DNA of 64,000 nt from JANQRZ01 sp965215165 (GTDB lineage Bacteria; Bacteroidota; Rhodothermia; Rhodothermales; JANQRZ01): assembly GCA_965215165.1 (NCBI GenBank), contig CBDCCX010000006.1:310001-374000 (forward strand), given 5' to 3'. Position 1 is the stretch's first letter. Each line of letters begins with the position of its first letter. The notes beneath the pieces are model-generated. The model worked only from the letters and a program-made list of their open reading frames with translations, searched no databases and was not told where the DNA came from. A program made the translations under genes and the position numbers. This document shows, one piece after another, positions 1 through 9,566 of this stretch.

Positions 1-204
1 ATAGTCGTCGGGACAAATATCGGACGGCGGCGGCGGAGTGTACATCACGAAAGAGAAACAGCCCATCGCGCGGTGAGCGACCGGGCCGACGGGCGCAGGC
101 AACCCGGCGAGGGGCTGCCGAGTTTCGAGGTGGGCACTCGCCCGCCGTACCGGGTATAGCCCCTGACACGCTCTGCCGCCGCGCCCCCCGCTGCCTCCTG
201 CCTC
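1..204. other. non-coding leader of the sigma/receptor cluster
   Basis: This stretch precedes the ECF sigma factor gene. I see no convincing gene in it; the minus-strand open frame at 45-320 is low-complexity and antisense to the sigma gene. The promoter of the signalling cluster is presumably here, but no clear motif can be assigned. Confidence 0.4.
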
Positions 205-795
205 GTGCCTGCTGCGCCCGACGATTCGCCCGCGCCTAGCGATGCCGCCGCCTTCGCGTCGTGGTGCCGGCGGCTCGCGGCCGGCGACGCCGCCGCCTTC
301 GAGGAGCTGTTCCGCGCCACCCACGCCTCGCTCGTCCACTATGCCGTCACCTTCACCAGAGACCGCCCGGCCGCGCGCGACCTCGTCCAGGACGCCTACG
401 TCCGCATCTGGGAGCGCCGCGCCGGGCTCGACCCGCAGCGCTCGCTCAAGGCCCTCCTGTTCCGCACTGTCCGCAACCTCGCCCTGAACCACGCCCGCGA
501 CCATCACACCCGCCGCCACCTCCTCGACGGCTACGACCCCGGCCTCTACCGGGAGCACGCCCCCGACGAGCACACCGCCGGGGCGGACCTCGGCCGCCGC
601 CTCGACGCGTGGATCGGCGAGCTGCCGGGGCGGCAGCGCGAGGCCCTCGTCCTCAGCCGCTTCGACGGCCTCAGCCACGACGAGATCGCCGAGGTGATGG
701 AGGTCTCGCCGCGCACCGTCAACAACCACCTCGTCAAAGCCCTCCGGCACCTCCGCGAGCGGACCCGCGCCTACGAACCGACCCTACTCCCGTGA
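205..795 (+). CDS. ECF RNA polymerase sigma factor, FecI-like
   Basis: A 196-residue extracytoplasmic-function sigma factor that would direct RNA polymerase to the promoter of its own regulon in response to a surface signal. Sigma region 2 is seen around residues 25-90 (core near DLVQDAYVRIWERR), and region 4 around 130-185 with the helix-turn-helix stretch LSHDEIAEVMEVSPRTVNNH. Length is normal for the family. The start is a GTG at 205; no good upstream Shine-Dalgarno is visible, so the start is tentative. Its stop overlaps the GTG start of the FecR gene (GTGA), implying translational coupling. Gene order sigma, FecR, TonB receptor is the standard Bacteroidota arrangement for ligand-sensing uptake. 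Confidence 0.9.
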   Translation: MPAAPDDSPAPSDAAAFASWCRRLAAGDAAAFEELFRATHASLVHYAVTFTRDRPAARDLVQDAYVRIWERRAGLDPQRSLKALLFRTVRNLALNHARDHHTRRHLLDGYDPGLYREHAPDEHTAGADLGRRLDAWIGELPGRQREALVLSRFDGLSHDEIAEVMEVSPRTVNNHLVKALRHLRERTRAYEPTLLP

Positions 796-1709
796 CCGAT
801 CCCACTCCGCTCCCGCCCGAACTGCGCGCCCGGCTGGCCGACGAGGCCGACGGGGCCGAGCTAGAGGCGATGTGGGCGCTCCTGGCCGAAGCTGCTCCCG
901 CCGTGCTCCCTCCGTCCGAGGCGGAAGCGCTCTGGGACCGCGTCCGGCCGAGCGGCAAACGGGTGCCGCGCGAAGCCGCGGGACGAGCGACGGACCGAAG
1001 GCCTGCTCGCGCGCCTCGCCATCGGCGTCGGTGGGTGCCCGCCGCCGCTGCGCTCCTCGTGCTGGCCGGCGGAATCGTCTTCTGGACGATGCGGCCAGTG
1101 ACGATCGAAGCCCCCCTGGGCCAGACCGCGACGGCCGCGCTGCCCGACGGATCGCACGTCCGGCTCAACAGCGGCACGGTGCTCCGCCACCCGCGCCGCT
1201 TCACCCGCGAGGTCCGCACTGTAACGCTCTCGGGTGAAGCCTTCTTCGAGGTTGAGCCGGGTGCCCAGCCGTTCGTCGTGGAGACGGCCGATGCCCGAGT
1301 GACCGTCTTGGGCACCCGGTTCAACGTCCGGGCGCGCGGTGCCACGGCCGTCGCTGTGGCCGAGGGGCGGGTAGCGCTGGCGAGCGGAGGCGCTTCGGTG
1401 GAGCTGGCGGCTGGCGAGGGAAGCGAGGTGGCCGGCGGCGTGCCGACGGCCCCGGCCTCGGTCTCGCTAGCGCGGGCGACGGTGTGGGTCGAGCGCGGCT
1501 TCGCCGTCCAGAACCAGCCGCTCGGCGCGATCCTCCAGGAGCTGGAGCGCCGCTACGCCGTCCGCATCGACCTGGCGGCGGACGCGGCGACGGACACCCT
1601 TACGCTCTACTTCCCGCAGCCCGTCGGCGTCGAAGCCATCGTGCGCGACGTCTGCACCGCGCGCAGCCTCCGGTACCGCCGCACGAGCCGAGGCTTCGAG
1701 ATCTACTGA
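792..1709 (+). CDS. FecR-family anti-sigma factor
   Basis: A 305-residue inner-membrane anti-sigma factor that holds the neighbouring ECF sigma factor inactive and receives a signal from the TonB-dependent receptor through the periplasm. One membrane segment lies near residues 78-97 (PAAAALLVLAGGIVFW). The periplasmic FecR domain follows, with the typical phrases LPDGSHVRLNSGT and VTVLGTRFNVRA, then a C-terminal DUF4974-like domain starting near GFAVQNQPLGAIL. The GTG start at 792 overlaps the sigma stop codon. The same frame is open further upstream, but that part reads as arginine/proline-rich shadow sequence, so I trimmed it. Confidence 0.88.
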   Translation: MTDPTPLPPELRARLADEADGAELEAMWALLAEAAPAVLPPSEAEALWDRVRPSGKRVPREAAGRATDRRPARAPRHRRRWVPAAAALLVLAGGIVFWTMRPVTIEAPLGQTATAALPDGSHVRLNSGTVLRHPRRFTREVRTVTLSGEAFFEVEPGAQPFVVETADARVTVLGTRFNVRARGATAVAVAEGRVALASGGASVELAAGEGSEVAGGVPTAPASVSLARATVWVERGFAVQNQPLGAILQELERRYAVRIDLAADAATDTLTLYFPQPVGVEAIVRDVCTARSLRYRRTSRGFEIY

Positions 1710-1720
1710 GCGACCGCCTC

Positions 1721-4408
1721 ATGCTGCAGCGTCTCGCCCTGCTCTCGGTCCTGCTGGCCCATCCGGCGATGGGGCAAGAGGCGCGCTACTCGCTCGCGCT
1801 CCGCGACGTGCCGCTCGAGGAGGCCGTCGAGGCGCTCGTGGCGCAGACCGGCATCAGCCTCGTCTACGGGGCCGAGGTGGACGGCGCGCGCGTGTTCTGC
1901 CGCGCCGTCGAAGCGCTGCCCGAGGACCTGCTCCGCTGCATCGTCGAGAGCGCGGGCGTGGACTACTACCGGATGTCGTCGGGGACCTACGTGGTCATCG
2001 AGAAGGCCGAAGAGGCCCCCCGCTACGGCGACCTCGCGGGCGTGGTCCTGGACGGCGAGACCGGGGAGCCGCTCCCCGGCGCAAGCGTCCTCCTGGCCGA
2101 CGCCTTGGTCGGGATGGCGTCGAACGAGGCGGGGTTGTTCGCCTTCTCCCGCCTCGCGCCGGGGCCGTACGTGGTCGTGGCCTCCTTTCTTGGCTACGAG
2201 CCAGTGGCCGACAGCGTGTGGGTGCCGCCGGACGGGCGCGCGCGCCGCGCCCTGGCCCTCCGGCCGAAGCGGCTCCGCGCCGCGCCGCTCGTCGTGGACG
2301 GCCTCCAACGCCGCGCCGTCGGGCTGCTCCCTGGACAGGCCGAGGTCGAGGCCGAGCAGCTCCGCTCGGCCGCGCCGGGCGCGCCGGCGGGGAGCGCGCT
2401 CTTGCTCGGCGTCGGGAGCCGCCCGCTCGCGGCCGACCTCCACATTCAGGGCGGCGAGACCGGCGAACACGTCACCCGGCTCGACGGCGCGCTCGTCTAC
2501 GACCCCGTCGCGCTCGGCCGGCTCGTCGGCGCGTTCAGCCCGCTGGCGGTCGAGCGCCTGACCGTCCGCAAGGCCGGCTTCGGCGCGTCGCACGGGAGCT
2601 ACACGGCCGGCCTCGTCGAGGTGGCGCAGGCGCTGCCGCCGCGCGCCACGGCCACGGTGCAGGCCGACCCCTACAGCCTCAACGCGCAGGCCGCGCTCGG
2701 CGGCGCGCGCGCCGTGGTCGCCGTGACGGGGCGGACCAGCCTGTGGAGCCTCGCCCGCCCGCCGGCGCTCGACGCGGCCCTCCGCCGCTGGAACCGCGCC
2801 GACCCCGTGCTCACGGCCGCCCTCACCGGCGAGCCGGTGGCCCACCTCGGCTTCGAGCCGCACGCGCACGGTTCCGACGTCGGGTTCTCCGACCTCCACG
2901 CAGCGGCGCGCCTCCGCCTCGGCCCGTTCCGCACGCTCCGCGCCTCGGCGTACCGCGGCAGCAGCGAGGTCGCCACCGAGCTGCTCGAGGCGGGCGTCGG
3001 CGACGGAGGCCGCGACGAGGTGATCGTCCTGAGCCGAGACCGCTACGCGTGGACCAACCTCACCGGACGCGTCCGGGTGGAGGCGCTGCTCGGCGCGCGC
3101 GTCCTGGCGCAGGCCGGGCTGCGCGGCAGCCGCCACACGCTCGGTCACGCCTACCAGACGGTCCGGGGGGCCGAGGTCGGCTACGCCGGCCAAGGCGGCG
3201 TGGACGGCTTCGAGGGCGACCTCCGCGCGCTCCTCGATGGCCAGCCCCTTCCCGACGACGGCAGCCGGGTCGCCGAGTGGGCGCTCGATGGGCGGTTCGA
3301 CCTGAGCCTCGCGCCGGGCCACGTCCTCGAAACCGGCCTCGAAGCCGTCCGCACGAGTCACGCCTTCCATCTTGGCAGCCCGTACTTCCGGCGGCTGCGG
3401 AGCGGTGGGACCCAGAGCCGCCTCGCGGTGTTCGCCAACGACCAGGTCGCGCTCGCGCCGAGCGTGACGCTCGAGGCCGGAGTCCGGCTGACGTGGGTGC
3501 CGGGCCGGGCGGCGGCCTACGCCGAGCCGCGTCTCGCCGTCCGCTACGACGCCGCGCGCAGCCCGGTCGGCCCGGCCAGCCTCCGCCTCGCGGGGGGGCT
3601 TTACCGCCAGTTCGTCAACCAGTTCGACCTCACCAACGTCGGCCCGAGCGCGGTGGTGCCGAGCGTGCGGTTCTGGCTGCCGGTCGATGCCAGCCTCGCC
3701 CCGCCGCGCGCGCTCCACGCGGCGCTCGAAGGCATGGCGACACCCGCCGCCGGCTGGACGCTCCGCGCCGAGGCGTACTACAAGCACCTCCCGCACCTGC
3801 TCGCGCTCGACTACCCGGCGCTCTTCGAGGACCCCTCGGCCGACGAGGCCGTGGAGCAGAACGCCTTTGTCGGCGCGGCGCGGGGGTTCGCGTGGGGCGG
3901 CGGCGTGCGCGTGCAGCGCGAGGCCGGGCGGCTCCGGCTTGACCTGGGCTACGACCGCAGCGTCTCCCGCCGAACGGTGCCGTCGCGCTTCGGCGGGGCG
4001 CTCCAGCCGACGCCGTGGAACCAGCCCCACCGCGCCCTCCTCAGCGCCGACCTCGACGCCGGACGCGGGGTGTCGGCCCGGCTCCGGGCGCGGGGCGTGT
4101 GGGGCCGCCGGTGGGCCTTCCGCCAAGCGTACTACGACTTCCTGCCGGCCCACGCCGCTGCGCCCTTCGTCGGGCAACCGGAGGACGACGTCCTGCCGCC
4201 GCTCTACGAGCTGGACCTCGGCGTCGGCGTCGAGCGCACGGTCGGCGGGGCGCGGGTCGCGCTGCGGCTCGACCTGCTGAACGTCATCGGCCGGGCGAAC
4301 GTGCTGGACTACAGCCTGCGCCGCGCAGCGGACAGGGACCGCTATGAGGCCGTCGCGCGGCGGGGGATTGGACTCCAACCGCTGCTGACCCTCCGCGTCG
4401 GTCTCTAG
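1721..4408 (+). CDS. TonB-dependent outer-membrane receptor with STN domain
   Basis: An 895-residue outer-membrane receptor, the third member of the sigma/FecR/receptor triad. Visible parts in order: signal peptide (residues 1-19, ending HPAMGQ); a secretin/TonB short N-terminal (STN) signalling domain around 22-85, the domain that contacts FecR in FecA-type systems; a carboxypeptidase-regulatory-like beta domain around 102-180 (GVVLDGETGEPLPGASV); a plug region to about 310; and a long beta-barrel with alternating hydrophobic residues to the C-terminus. The ATG lies 11 bp after the FecR stop. The substrate cannot be read from the sequence; sugar, peptide or metal chelate are all possible. 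Confidence 0.87.
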   Translation: MLQRLALLSVLLAHPAMGQEARYSLALRDVPLEEAVEALVAQTGISLVYGAEVDGARVFCRAVEALPEDLLRCIVESAGVDYYRMSSGTYVVIEKAEEAPRYGDLAGVVLDGETGEPLPGASVLLADALVGMASNEAGLFAFSRLAPGPYVVVASFLGYEPVADSVWVPPDGRARRALALRPKRLRAAPLVVDGLQRRAVGLLPGQAEVEAEQLRSAAPGAPAGSALLLGVGSRPLAADLHIQGGETGEHVTRLDGALVYDPVALGRLVGAFSPLAVERLTVRKAGFGASHGSYTAGLVEVAQALPPRATATVQADPYSLNAQAALGGARAVVAVTGRTSLWSLARPPALDAALRRWNRADPVLTAALTGEPVAHLGFEPHAHGSDVGFSDLHAAARLRLGPFRTLRASAYRGSSEVATELLEAGVGDGGRDEVIVLSRDRYAWTNLTGRVRVEALLGARVLAQAGLRGSRHTLGHAYQTVRGAEVGYAGQGGVDGFEGDLRALLDGQPLPDDGSRVAEWALDGRFDLSLAPGHVLETGLEAVRTSHAFHLGSPYFRRLRSGGTQSRLAVFANDQVALAPSVTLEAGVRLTWVPGRAAAYAEPRLAVRYDAARSPVGPASLRLAGGLYRQFVNQFDLTNVGPSAVVPSVRFWLPVDASLAPPRALHAALEGMATPAAGWTLRAEAYYKHLPHLLALDYPALFEDPSADEAVEQNAFVGAARGFAWGGGVRVQREAGRLRLDLGYDRSVSRRTVPSRFGGALQPTPWNQPHRALLSADLDAGRGVSARLRARGVWGRRWAFRQAYYDFLPAHAAAPFVGQPEDDVLPPLYELDLGVGVERTVGGARVALRLDLLNVIGRANVLDYSLRRAADRDRYEAVARRGIGLQPLLTLRVGL

Positions 4409-4434
4409 GACGACCGACCTCTAGGGCGGCCGAC

Positions 4435-4503
4435 CTCGGCCCTTCTGCCTGCACCCTCGGCCCTTCTGCCTGCACCCTCGGCCCTTCTGCCCGCACCCTC
4501 GGG
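4435..4503. repeat. 21-bp tandem repeat, about 3.3 copies
   Basis: The unit CTCGGCCCTTCTGCCTGCACC occurs at 4435-4455 and 4456-4476, once more with a single change at 4477-4497, followed by a partial copy. It lies between the TonB receptor stop and the fasciclin gene. Direct adjacent copies without spacers make it a minisatellite rather than a CRISPR array. Confidence 0.85.
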
Positions 4504-4656
4504 CGACGAGCGCGACGCGGCGAGGGGAGACTCTGCCCCGTGAGAGACGATCTGGGTGAATGTCCACACGGCCTAGTCACCGGCTTGACCTGCCGGGTAT
4601 CGTAGAACGCCGGCCGCTCCGTGCCGGCATCCTATTCGACTACCCACGCCAAGACT

Positions 4657-5598
4657 ATGTCTATCCACCGTCCGTCCCTGCGCCTGCTGGCGCACCTCCT
4701 GCTCCTCCCCGTCGTCCTGCTCGGCTTCGCCGCGTGCGACAGCGACGACCCCGACCCTGACCCCGATCCGCTGCAGGACATCGTCGAGCTGGCCCAGGCG
4801 ACGCCGCAGCTCAGCACGCTCGTCACCGCCCTGACCGAGGCCGACCTCGTCGCAACGCTGCAGGGCGACGGGCCATTCACCGTCTTCGCCCCCGTCAACT
4901 CCGCGTTCGGCGCGCTCGGCAGCGAGACCGTCGGACGGCTGCTGGAGGACGACAACCAGGCCCTCCTCCAGAAAGTCCTCACCTACCACGTCGTCCCCGG
5001 CCGCCTCCTCGCCGCCGACCTCACCGACGGGCAGACCCTCACCACTGTCGAAGGCTCCACGCTGACCATCGACCTCAGCGACGGGGCGAGCGTCAACGGG
5101 GCCGCCCTCACACGGACCGACATCCTCGCCTCGAACGGGGTGGTGCACCTGATCGACGCGGTGCTCACCGAGAACCTCGACATCGTGGACGTGGCGACGC
5201 TCCGAGGCTTCGAGACGCTCGTCACGGCACTCGGCGTGGCCGGCCGCGAGACGACGCTGCGCGGCGACGGGCCGTTCACCGTCTTCGCCCCGACGGAGGC
5301 CGCCTTCGGCGCCCTCCCCGACGGCACGCTCGAGGCGCTCCTGGCCGACCCGACGGCGCTGGCGAACGTGCTGACCTACCACGTCGTCGCCGACGAGGTG
5401 TTCTCGTCCGACCTCTCCGACGGGCAGATGCTCAAGACGGTACAGGGCGGCACGGTGGAGGTTATGATCGACGGAAGCACGATCGGCGTGGCCGGAGTGA
5501 ACAACGAGACCCTGTCGACCATCGTGGCGGCGGACGTGGCGGCGAGCAACGGCGTCATCCACGCCATCGACACGGTGCTGCTGCCGCCGAACCGCTAG
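4657..5598 (+). CDS. lipoprotein with two fasciclin (FAS1) domains
   Basis: A 313-residue secreted protein. The N-terminus has a lipoprotein signal peptide with the lipobox LGFAAC (Cys near residue 27), then an Asp/Pro linker. FAS1 domain 1 spans about residues 40-170 and domain 2 about 172-312; each carries the family phrases DGPFTVFAP, LTYHVV and SNGVIHxID. FAS1 proteins are extracellular adhesion or matrix proteins. The ATG at 4657 is preferred over the in-frame GTG at 4621 because it places the hydrophobic signal correctly. The last 58 codons are part of a perfect 257-bp tandem duplication that extends downstream. Confidence 0.88.
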   Translation: MSIHRPSLRLLAHLLLLPVVLLGFAACDSDDPDPDPDPLQDIVELAQATPQLSTLVTALTEADLVATLQGDGPFTVFAPVNSAFGALGSETVGRLLEDDNQALLQKVLTYHVVPGRLLAADLTDGQTLTTVEGSTLTIDLSDGASVNGAALTRTDILASNGVVHLIDAVLTENLDIVDVATLRGFETLVTALGVAGRETTLRGDGPFTVFAPTEAAFGALPDGTLEALLADPTALANVLTYHVVADEVFSSDLSDGQMLKTVQGGTVEVMIDGSTIGVAGVNNETLSTIVAADVAASNGVIHAIDTVLLPPNR

Positions 5599-5626
5599 GC
5601 TGCGCCGGGTGCTAGCGTGCTGCTTT

Positions 5627-5658
5627 ACGGGCGGCGGTCCTTCGGGGCCGCCGCCCGT
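5627..5658 (+). terminator. UUCG-tetraloop hairpin after the fasciclin gene
   Basis: A 14-bp stem (left arm 5627-5640, right arm 5645-5658, with one T-G pair) closes a TTCG loop at 5641-5644, an unusually stable RNA hairpin, 29 bp after the stop. No T-run follows, so it may act as a transcript-end stabiliser as much as an intrinsic terminator. Confidence 0.7.
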
Positions 5659-5674
5659 CGTGTGTCGGGTCCGT

Positions 5675-5855
5675 CGACGGGCAGATGCTCAAGACGGTAC
5701 AGGGCGGCACGGTGGAGGTTATGATCGACGGAAGCACGATCGGCGTGGCCGGAGTGAACAACGAGACCCTGTCGACCATCGTGGCGGCGGACGTGGCGGC
5801 GAGCAACGGCGTCATCCACGCCATCGACACGGTGCTGCTGCCGCCGAACCGCTAG
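5675..5855 (+). pseudogene. duplicated 3' fragment of the fasciclin gene
   Basis: The second copy of the 257-bp repeat contains the final codons of the fasciclin gene, ending with its TAG at 5853-5855. It has no start codon, signal peptide or complete domain, so it is a dead duplicate and not a gene. Confidence 0.85.
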
Positions 5856-5883
5856 GCTGCGCCGGGTGCTAGCGTGCTGCTTT

Positions 5884-5915
5884 ACGGGCGGCGGTCCTTC
5901 GGGGCCGCCGCCCGT
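5884..5915 (+). terminator. second copy of the UUCG-tetraloop hairpin
   Basis: Identical to the hairpin at 5627-5658, displaced by 257 bp through the tandem duplication. It now sits about 110 bp before the histidine kinase start and would help insulate that gene from fasciclin read-through. Confidence 0.65.
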
Positions 5916-6022
5916 CGTGTGTCGGGTCCGTCCATCGAAACGGCGCGGGCGGCTAAATGTCAGCGGCGGCGGGCCGATACCGAGGGGGTTGTCCTTCGCC
6001 CCGAGACGCCGGCCGGCCCGCT

Positions 6023-9000
6023 ATGCTAGACTTCGCTTCGTCCTACGGTTGGCTCCGCGGCCTCGGCGTGATGCTGCCCTACGTGGCCGTGGCGGTGCTC
6101 GGGTTCGCGCTCTACCTCCGGCGCTCGCGCGCGCTCCTCGCGCGGCAGCACCTTGCGCCGCGCCGCCTCCAGAAGCGCCGCTTCTTCCGGGTCGAGGCGC
6201 TCGCGGTGCTCGCCTTCGTCCTGCTCTGCGCCCTTCACCGCTGGTTCCTCGGGGCCACCGGCACGGCGGACGGCGGGACGGTGGGCGTGGTAGTGGTCGT
6301 CGTCCTCGTGGCGGCGAGCCTGTGCTCGCTGGCCGTGCTGGCGTGGAGCTTCCGCATGATCGAGCACGCGCTGAGCGGCCTGATGGCGGCCCCGCGCGAG
6401 CTGCAAGAGTCCCAGGACCTCCTCGCCGGCGTCCTCAACTCCTCGCCCGACGGCGTCATGGCGTTCGACTCGGTCCGCGACGAGAGCGGCGCGATCACCG
6501 ACTTCAGGATCCGTCTCGTCAACCCCTCCGCAGCGGAGATCATCGGCCGTGACGCCGAGGCGATGATCGGCAAGCTGCTCCTCGAGGAGCTGCCGGGGAA
6601 CCGGGAGACCGGACTGTTCGACAAGTACCGCGAGGTGGTCGAGACCGGGGTGCCGTCGCGCAACGAGTTCCGCTACGAGCACGACGGCATCGACGCGAGC
6701 TTCACGAACACGGCGGTCCGGCGCGGCGATGGGTTCGCGGTCACCTTCCGCGACGTGACGGCCCACCAGCAGATGATCGAGGCCCTCAACGAGAGCCAGG
6801 AGCGCTTCCGCGTCGCCTTCGAGGACGCCAGCATCGGCAAGGCGCTCGTCAACGTCGATGGCTTCTGCATCCGGGTCAACGCTTCGTTCTGCGAGTTCCT
6901 CGGCTACGGCCGCGAGGAGCTGCTCGGCAAGACCTTCATGGAGATCACGCACCCCGACGATCTCGAGGAGGACCTGAGGCACATCCGGCAGATGCTCGAC
7001 GGCGAGATCGAGACCTACAGCATAGAGAAGCGCTACCTCCACCGCAGCGGGTACATCGTGTGGGGATCGCTCTCGGTCTCGCGCTTCGTCCGCGACGGCG
7101 GGCCGGTGGAGTATTTCATCGCCGAGGTCCAGGACATCACCGAGCGCAAGCGCACCGAGGCGATGGTAGAGGAGAACGCCAAGCGCCTCCAGCTCCTGCT
7201 CCAGGTCACCTCCAGCCGCACCGAGAGCCTCGACGACCAGATCCACGCCGCGCTCGCGCTCACCACGCGGAGGCTCGGGCTCGACGTGGGCATCCTCAGC
7301 CGAGTCGCCGACCGCGCCTACGTCATCGACAACGTCCACGCGCCGGGCACCGACCTGGCGCCGGGCCGGACGTTCGAGCTCGGCCGGACCTACTGCCAGC
7401 TCACGCTCGAGAGCGACGACGTGGTCGCCATCGACCGGATGGGAGACTCGGAGTTTGCCGGGCACCCGTGCTACCAAGACTTCGGTCTGGAGAGCTACAT
7501 CGGCATCCCGGTCTACGTCGACGACGTGCTCTACGGCACGCTCAACTTCTCCAGTAGCGCCCCCCGGATGCGGCCGTTCGACGACCTCGAGCGCGACTTC
7601 GTCCGCCTGCTTGGGCTGTGGGCCGCCCACGCCATCGAGCGCAAGACGGCCAGCGACGCGCTGCGCGAGAGCGAGGCCCGCTTCCGCAACGCCTTCAAGG
7701 GCGCGGCCATTGGCAAGGCCATCGTCAGCCCGGACGGCCGCTTCCGCCGCGTCAACCCCGCGCTGTGCAACCTCCTCGGCTACACCGAGGCCGCGCTCCT
7801 CCAGAAAACCGTCGAGGACGTCACGCTCGCCGAGGACCTCGGGGCCGACCGCGAGGCGTTCGAGCGGCTCCTGGCCGGCGACGAGATGGCCTACGAGCTG
7901 GAGAAGCGCTACCTCCACCGCGACGGCCACCCCGTCTGGGTGCTCAAGAGCGCGGCCCGCGTCGCCAACCGCGCCGGGGTGGTGCAGCACGTCGTCGTCG
8001 AGACGATCGACATCACCGAGCGCAAGGAGGCCGACCGCCTCAAGAACGAGTTCGTCTCGATGGTCAGCCACGAGCTGCGGACGCCGCTGACCTCCATCTC
8101 GGGCGCGCTCCGCCTGGTCACGAGCCAGATCGCCGGCGAGGTCGCCGCGCCGGTCCGGCAGATGCTCGGTATCGCCCACCGCAACGCCGACCGCCTAGTC
8201 CGCCTGATCAACGACATCCTGGACGTGCAGAAGATCGAGGCCGGCAAGCTCCGCCTCGACGTGCAGCCGGCGCTGCTCGGCAGCCTGATGCAGACCGCCG
8301 TCGAGTCCAACGACGCCTACGGCGAGCGCCGCGACGTGAGCCTCCGCCTCCAGCCGGCCCCGCCCGACGCCCAAGTCGTCGTCGACGCCGACCGGTTCAT
8401 GCAGATCATGGCGAACCTGATCTCGAACGCGGTCAAGTTCTCCCCGGACGGGGCCGAGGTGGACGTGGTCGCCGACTGGCGGGGGGCGGGCGTGCGCGTC
8501 TCGGTCACGGACCACGGGCCGGGCATCTCCGAGGCCTTCCGGGTCCAGCTCTTCGACCGCTTCGCGCAGGCCGACAGCTCGACCACGCGCAAGCAGGAGG
8601 GCACCGGCCTGGGGCTGAACATCACCAAGTCGCTCGTGGAGCTGCACGGCGGCACGCTCGGCTTCGAGACCGAGGTCGGCCGGGGGAGCACGTTCTTCGT
8701 GGACCTGCCGGCGACGCGCGTCCTGCCGCCGGAGCGCCACGCGGCCGCGGCCGAGGCCGCCATCCTTATCGTCGAGGACGACCCCGACGTGGCGCGCCTG
8801 CTGCGCGAGGTGCTGGCCCAGGACGGGTTCGGCGTGGACATCGCCTACACCCTCGAGCAGGCGACCCTGCTCACCGCCGAGCGCGACTACGCCGCCGCGA
8901 CCGTCGACCTCCACCTGCCCGACGGCGACGGCATCGCGCTGCTGCGCGAGTGGGACGCGCGCGTGCCGCGCCTCCCAGCCGTCGTGGTCTCGGTCGAGGC

Positions 9001-9532
9001 GAACGACCGCCGGCAGCGGCTCCGCGCCGCCGCCCTCCCCGTGGCGGACTGGCTCGACAAGCCCTTCGAGTCCGACGAGCTGCTGGCCGCCGTGCGCCGC
9101 GTCGCCGGCCCGCCGCCGCCGCGGCGGATGCTCCACGTCGAGGACGACGCCGACTGCGCCGCCATGACGGCCCTGGTGTTGGCCCCGGTTGGGGAGGTGG
9201 TCCGGGCGGCGACCCTGGCCGAGGCCCACGCCGCGCTCGCCACCAATGCGTTCGACCTCGCCATCCTGGACCTCAACCTGCCCGACGGCGACGGGCTGGA
9301 CCTGCTGCCGGTGCTGCGCAAGTTCGGCACGCCGGTCGCCATCTACTCCGCCCGCGTGGCCGACGCGGGCGTGGCCGAGCGCGTCGTGGCCCGCCTCGCA
9401 AAGGAGGACACGGCCCCGGGCGAGCTGGTCCACGCCGTGCGCTCCGCCATGATTCCCCAGACGCCGACCCCGGACGCGCCGACCCCAGACGCCCCGCCGG
9501 ACGCATCCTCTGACCCTACTGTTTCCGCCTGA
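6023..9532 (+). CDS. hybrid sensor histidine kinase with PAS, GAF and two receiver domains
   Basis: An 1169-residue membrane-bound hybrid kinase. In order: three hydrophobic segments (about 12-30, 52-72, 85-105); PAS (about 120-235); PAS with its PAC tail (about 245-375); GAF (about 385-545); a third PAS (about 555-675); HisKA with H-box SHELRTP and phospho-His near 683; the HATPase domain (about 795-905); receiver 1 (phospho-Asp near 962, VDLHLPD); receiver 2 (phospho-Asp near 1083, LDLNLPD). The ATG at 6023 is preferred because the frame upstream looks non-coding. The next two genes supply a CheY-like protein and an Hpt-receiver, so this kinase probably starts a multistep phosphorelay. No DNA-binding output is encoded here and the stimulus is unknown. 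Confidence 0.9.
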   Translation: MLDFASSYGWLRGLGVMLPYVAVAVLGFALYLRRSRALLARQHLAPRRLQKRRFFRVEALAVLAFVLLCALHRWFLGATGTADGGTVGVVVVVVLVAASLCSLAVLAWSFRMIEHALSGLMAAPRELQESQDLLAGVLNSSPDGVMAFDSVRDESGAITDFRIRLVNPSAAEIIGRDAEAMIGKLLLEELPGNRETGLFDKYREVVETGVPSRNEFRYEHDGIDASFTNTAVRRGDGFAVTFRDVTAHQQMIEALNESQERFRVAFEDASIGKALVNVDGFCIRVNASFCEFLGYGREELLGKTFMEITHPDDLEEDLRHIRQMLDGEIETYSIEKRYLHRSGYIVWGSLSVSRFVRDGGPVEYFIAEVQDITERKRTEAMVEENAKRLQLLLQVTSSRTESLDDQIHAALALTTRRLGLDVGILSRVADRAYVIDNVHAPGTDLAPGRTFELGRTYCQLTLESDDVVAIDRMGDSEFAGHPCYQDFGLESYIGIPVYVDDVLYGTLNFSSSAPRMRPFDDLERDFVRLLGLWAAHAIERKTASDALRESEARFRNAFKGAAIGKAIVSPDGRFRRVNPALCNLLGYTEAALLQKTVEDVTLAEDLGADREAFERLLAGDEMAYELEKRYLHRDGHPVWVLKSAARVANRAGVVQHVVVETIDITERKEADRLKNEFVSMVSHELRTPLTSISGALRLVTSQIAGEVAAPVRQMLGIAHRNADRLVRLINDILDVQKIEAGKLRLDVQPALLGSLMQTAVESNDAYGERRDVSLRLQPAPPDAQVVVDADRFMQIMANLISNAVKFSPDGAEVDVVADWRGAGVRVSVTDHGPGISEAFRVQLFDRFAQADSSTTRKQEGTGLGLNITKSLVELHGGTLGFETEVGRGSTFFVDLPATRVLPPERHAAAAEAAILIVEDDPDVARLLREVLAQDGFGVDIAYTLEQATLLTAERDYAAATVDLHLPDGDGIALLREWDARVPRLPAVVVSVEANDRRQRLRAAALPVADWLDKPFESDELLAAVRRVAGPPPPRRMLHVEDDADCAAMTALVLAPVGEVVRAATLAEAHAALATNAFDLAILDLNLPDGDGLDLLPVLRKFGTPVAIYSARVADAGVAERVVARLAKEDTAPGELVHAVRSAMIPQTPTPDAPTPDAPPDASSDPTVSA

Positions 9533-9566
9533 CCTTCACCCCCCACCCCGATGCCCGGTACCGCTC

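Larger units (their letters stand above)
5418..5931. repeat. perfect 257-bp tandem duplication
   Basis: Copy 1 is 5418-5674 and copy 2 is 5675-5931; read base by base they are identical. Each copy holds the 3' end of the fasciclin gene and the hairpin after it. The duplication leaves the functional gene intact and places a second, headless gene end downstream. Confidence 0.95.

Noticed and set aside
261..791. Open frame upstream of and continuous with the FecR gene
   Set aside because: The translation is an arginine/proline-rich low-complexity shadow of the sigma gene; the real FecR starts at the GTG at 792.
4435..4503. Possible CRISPR-like array
   Set aside because: Units are 21 bp and directly adjacent with no spacers, so it is a minisatellite.
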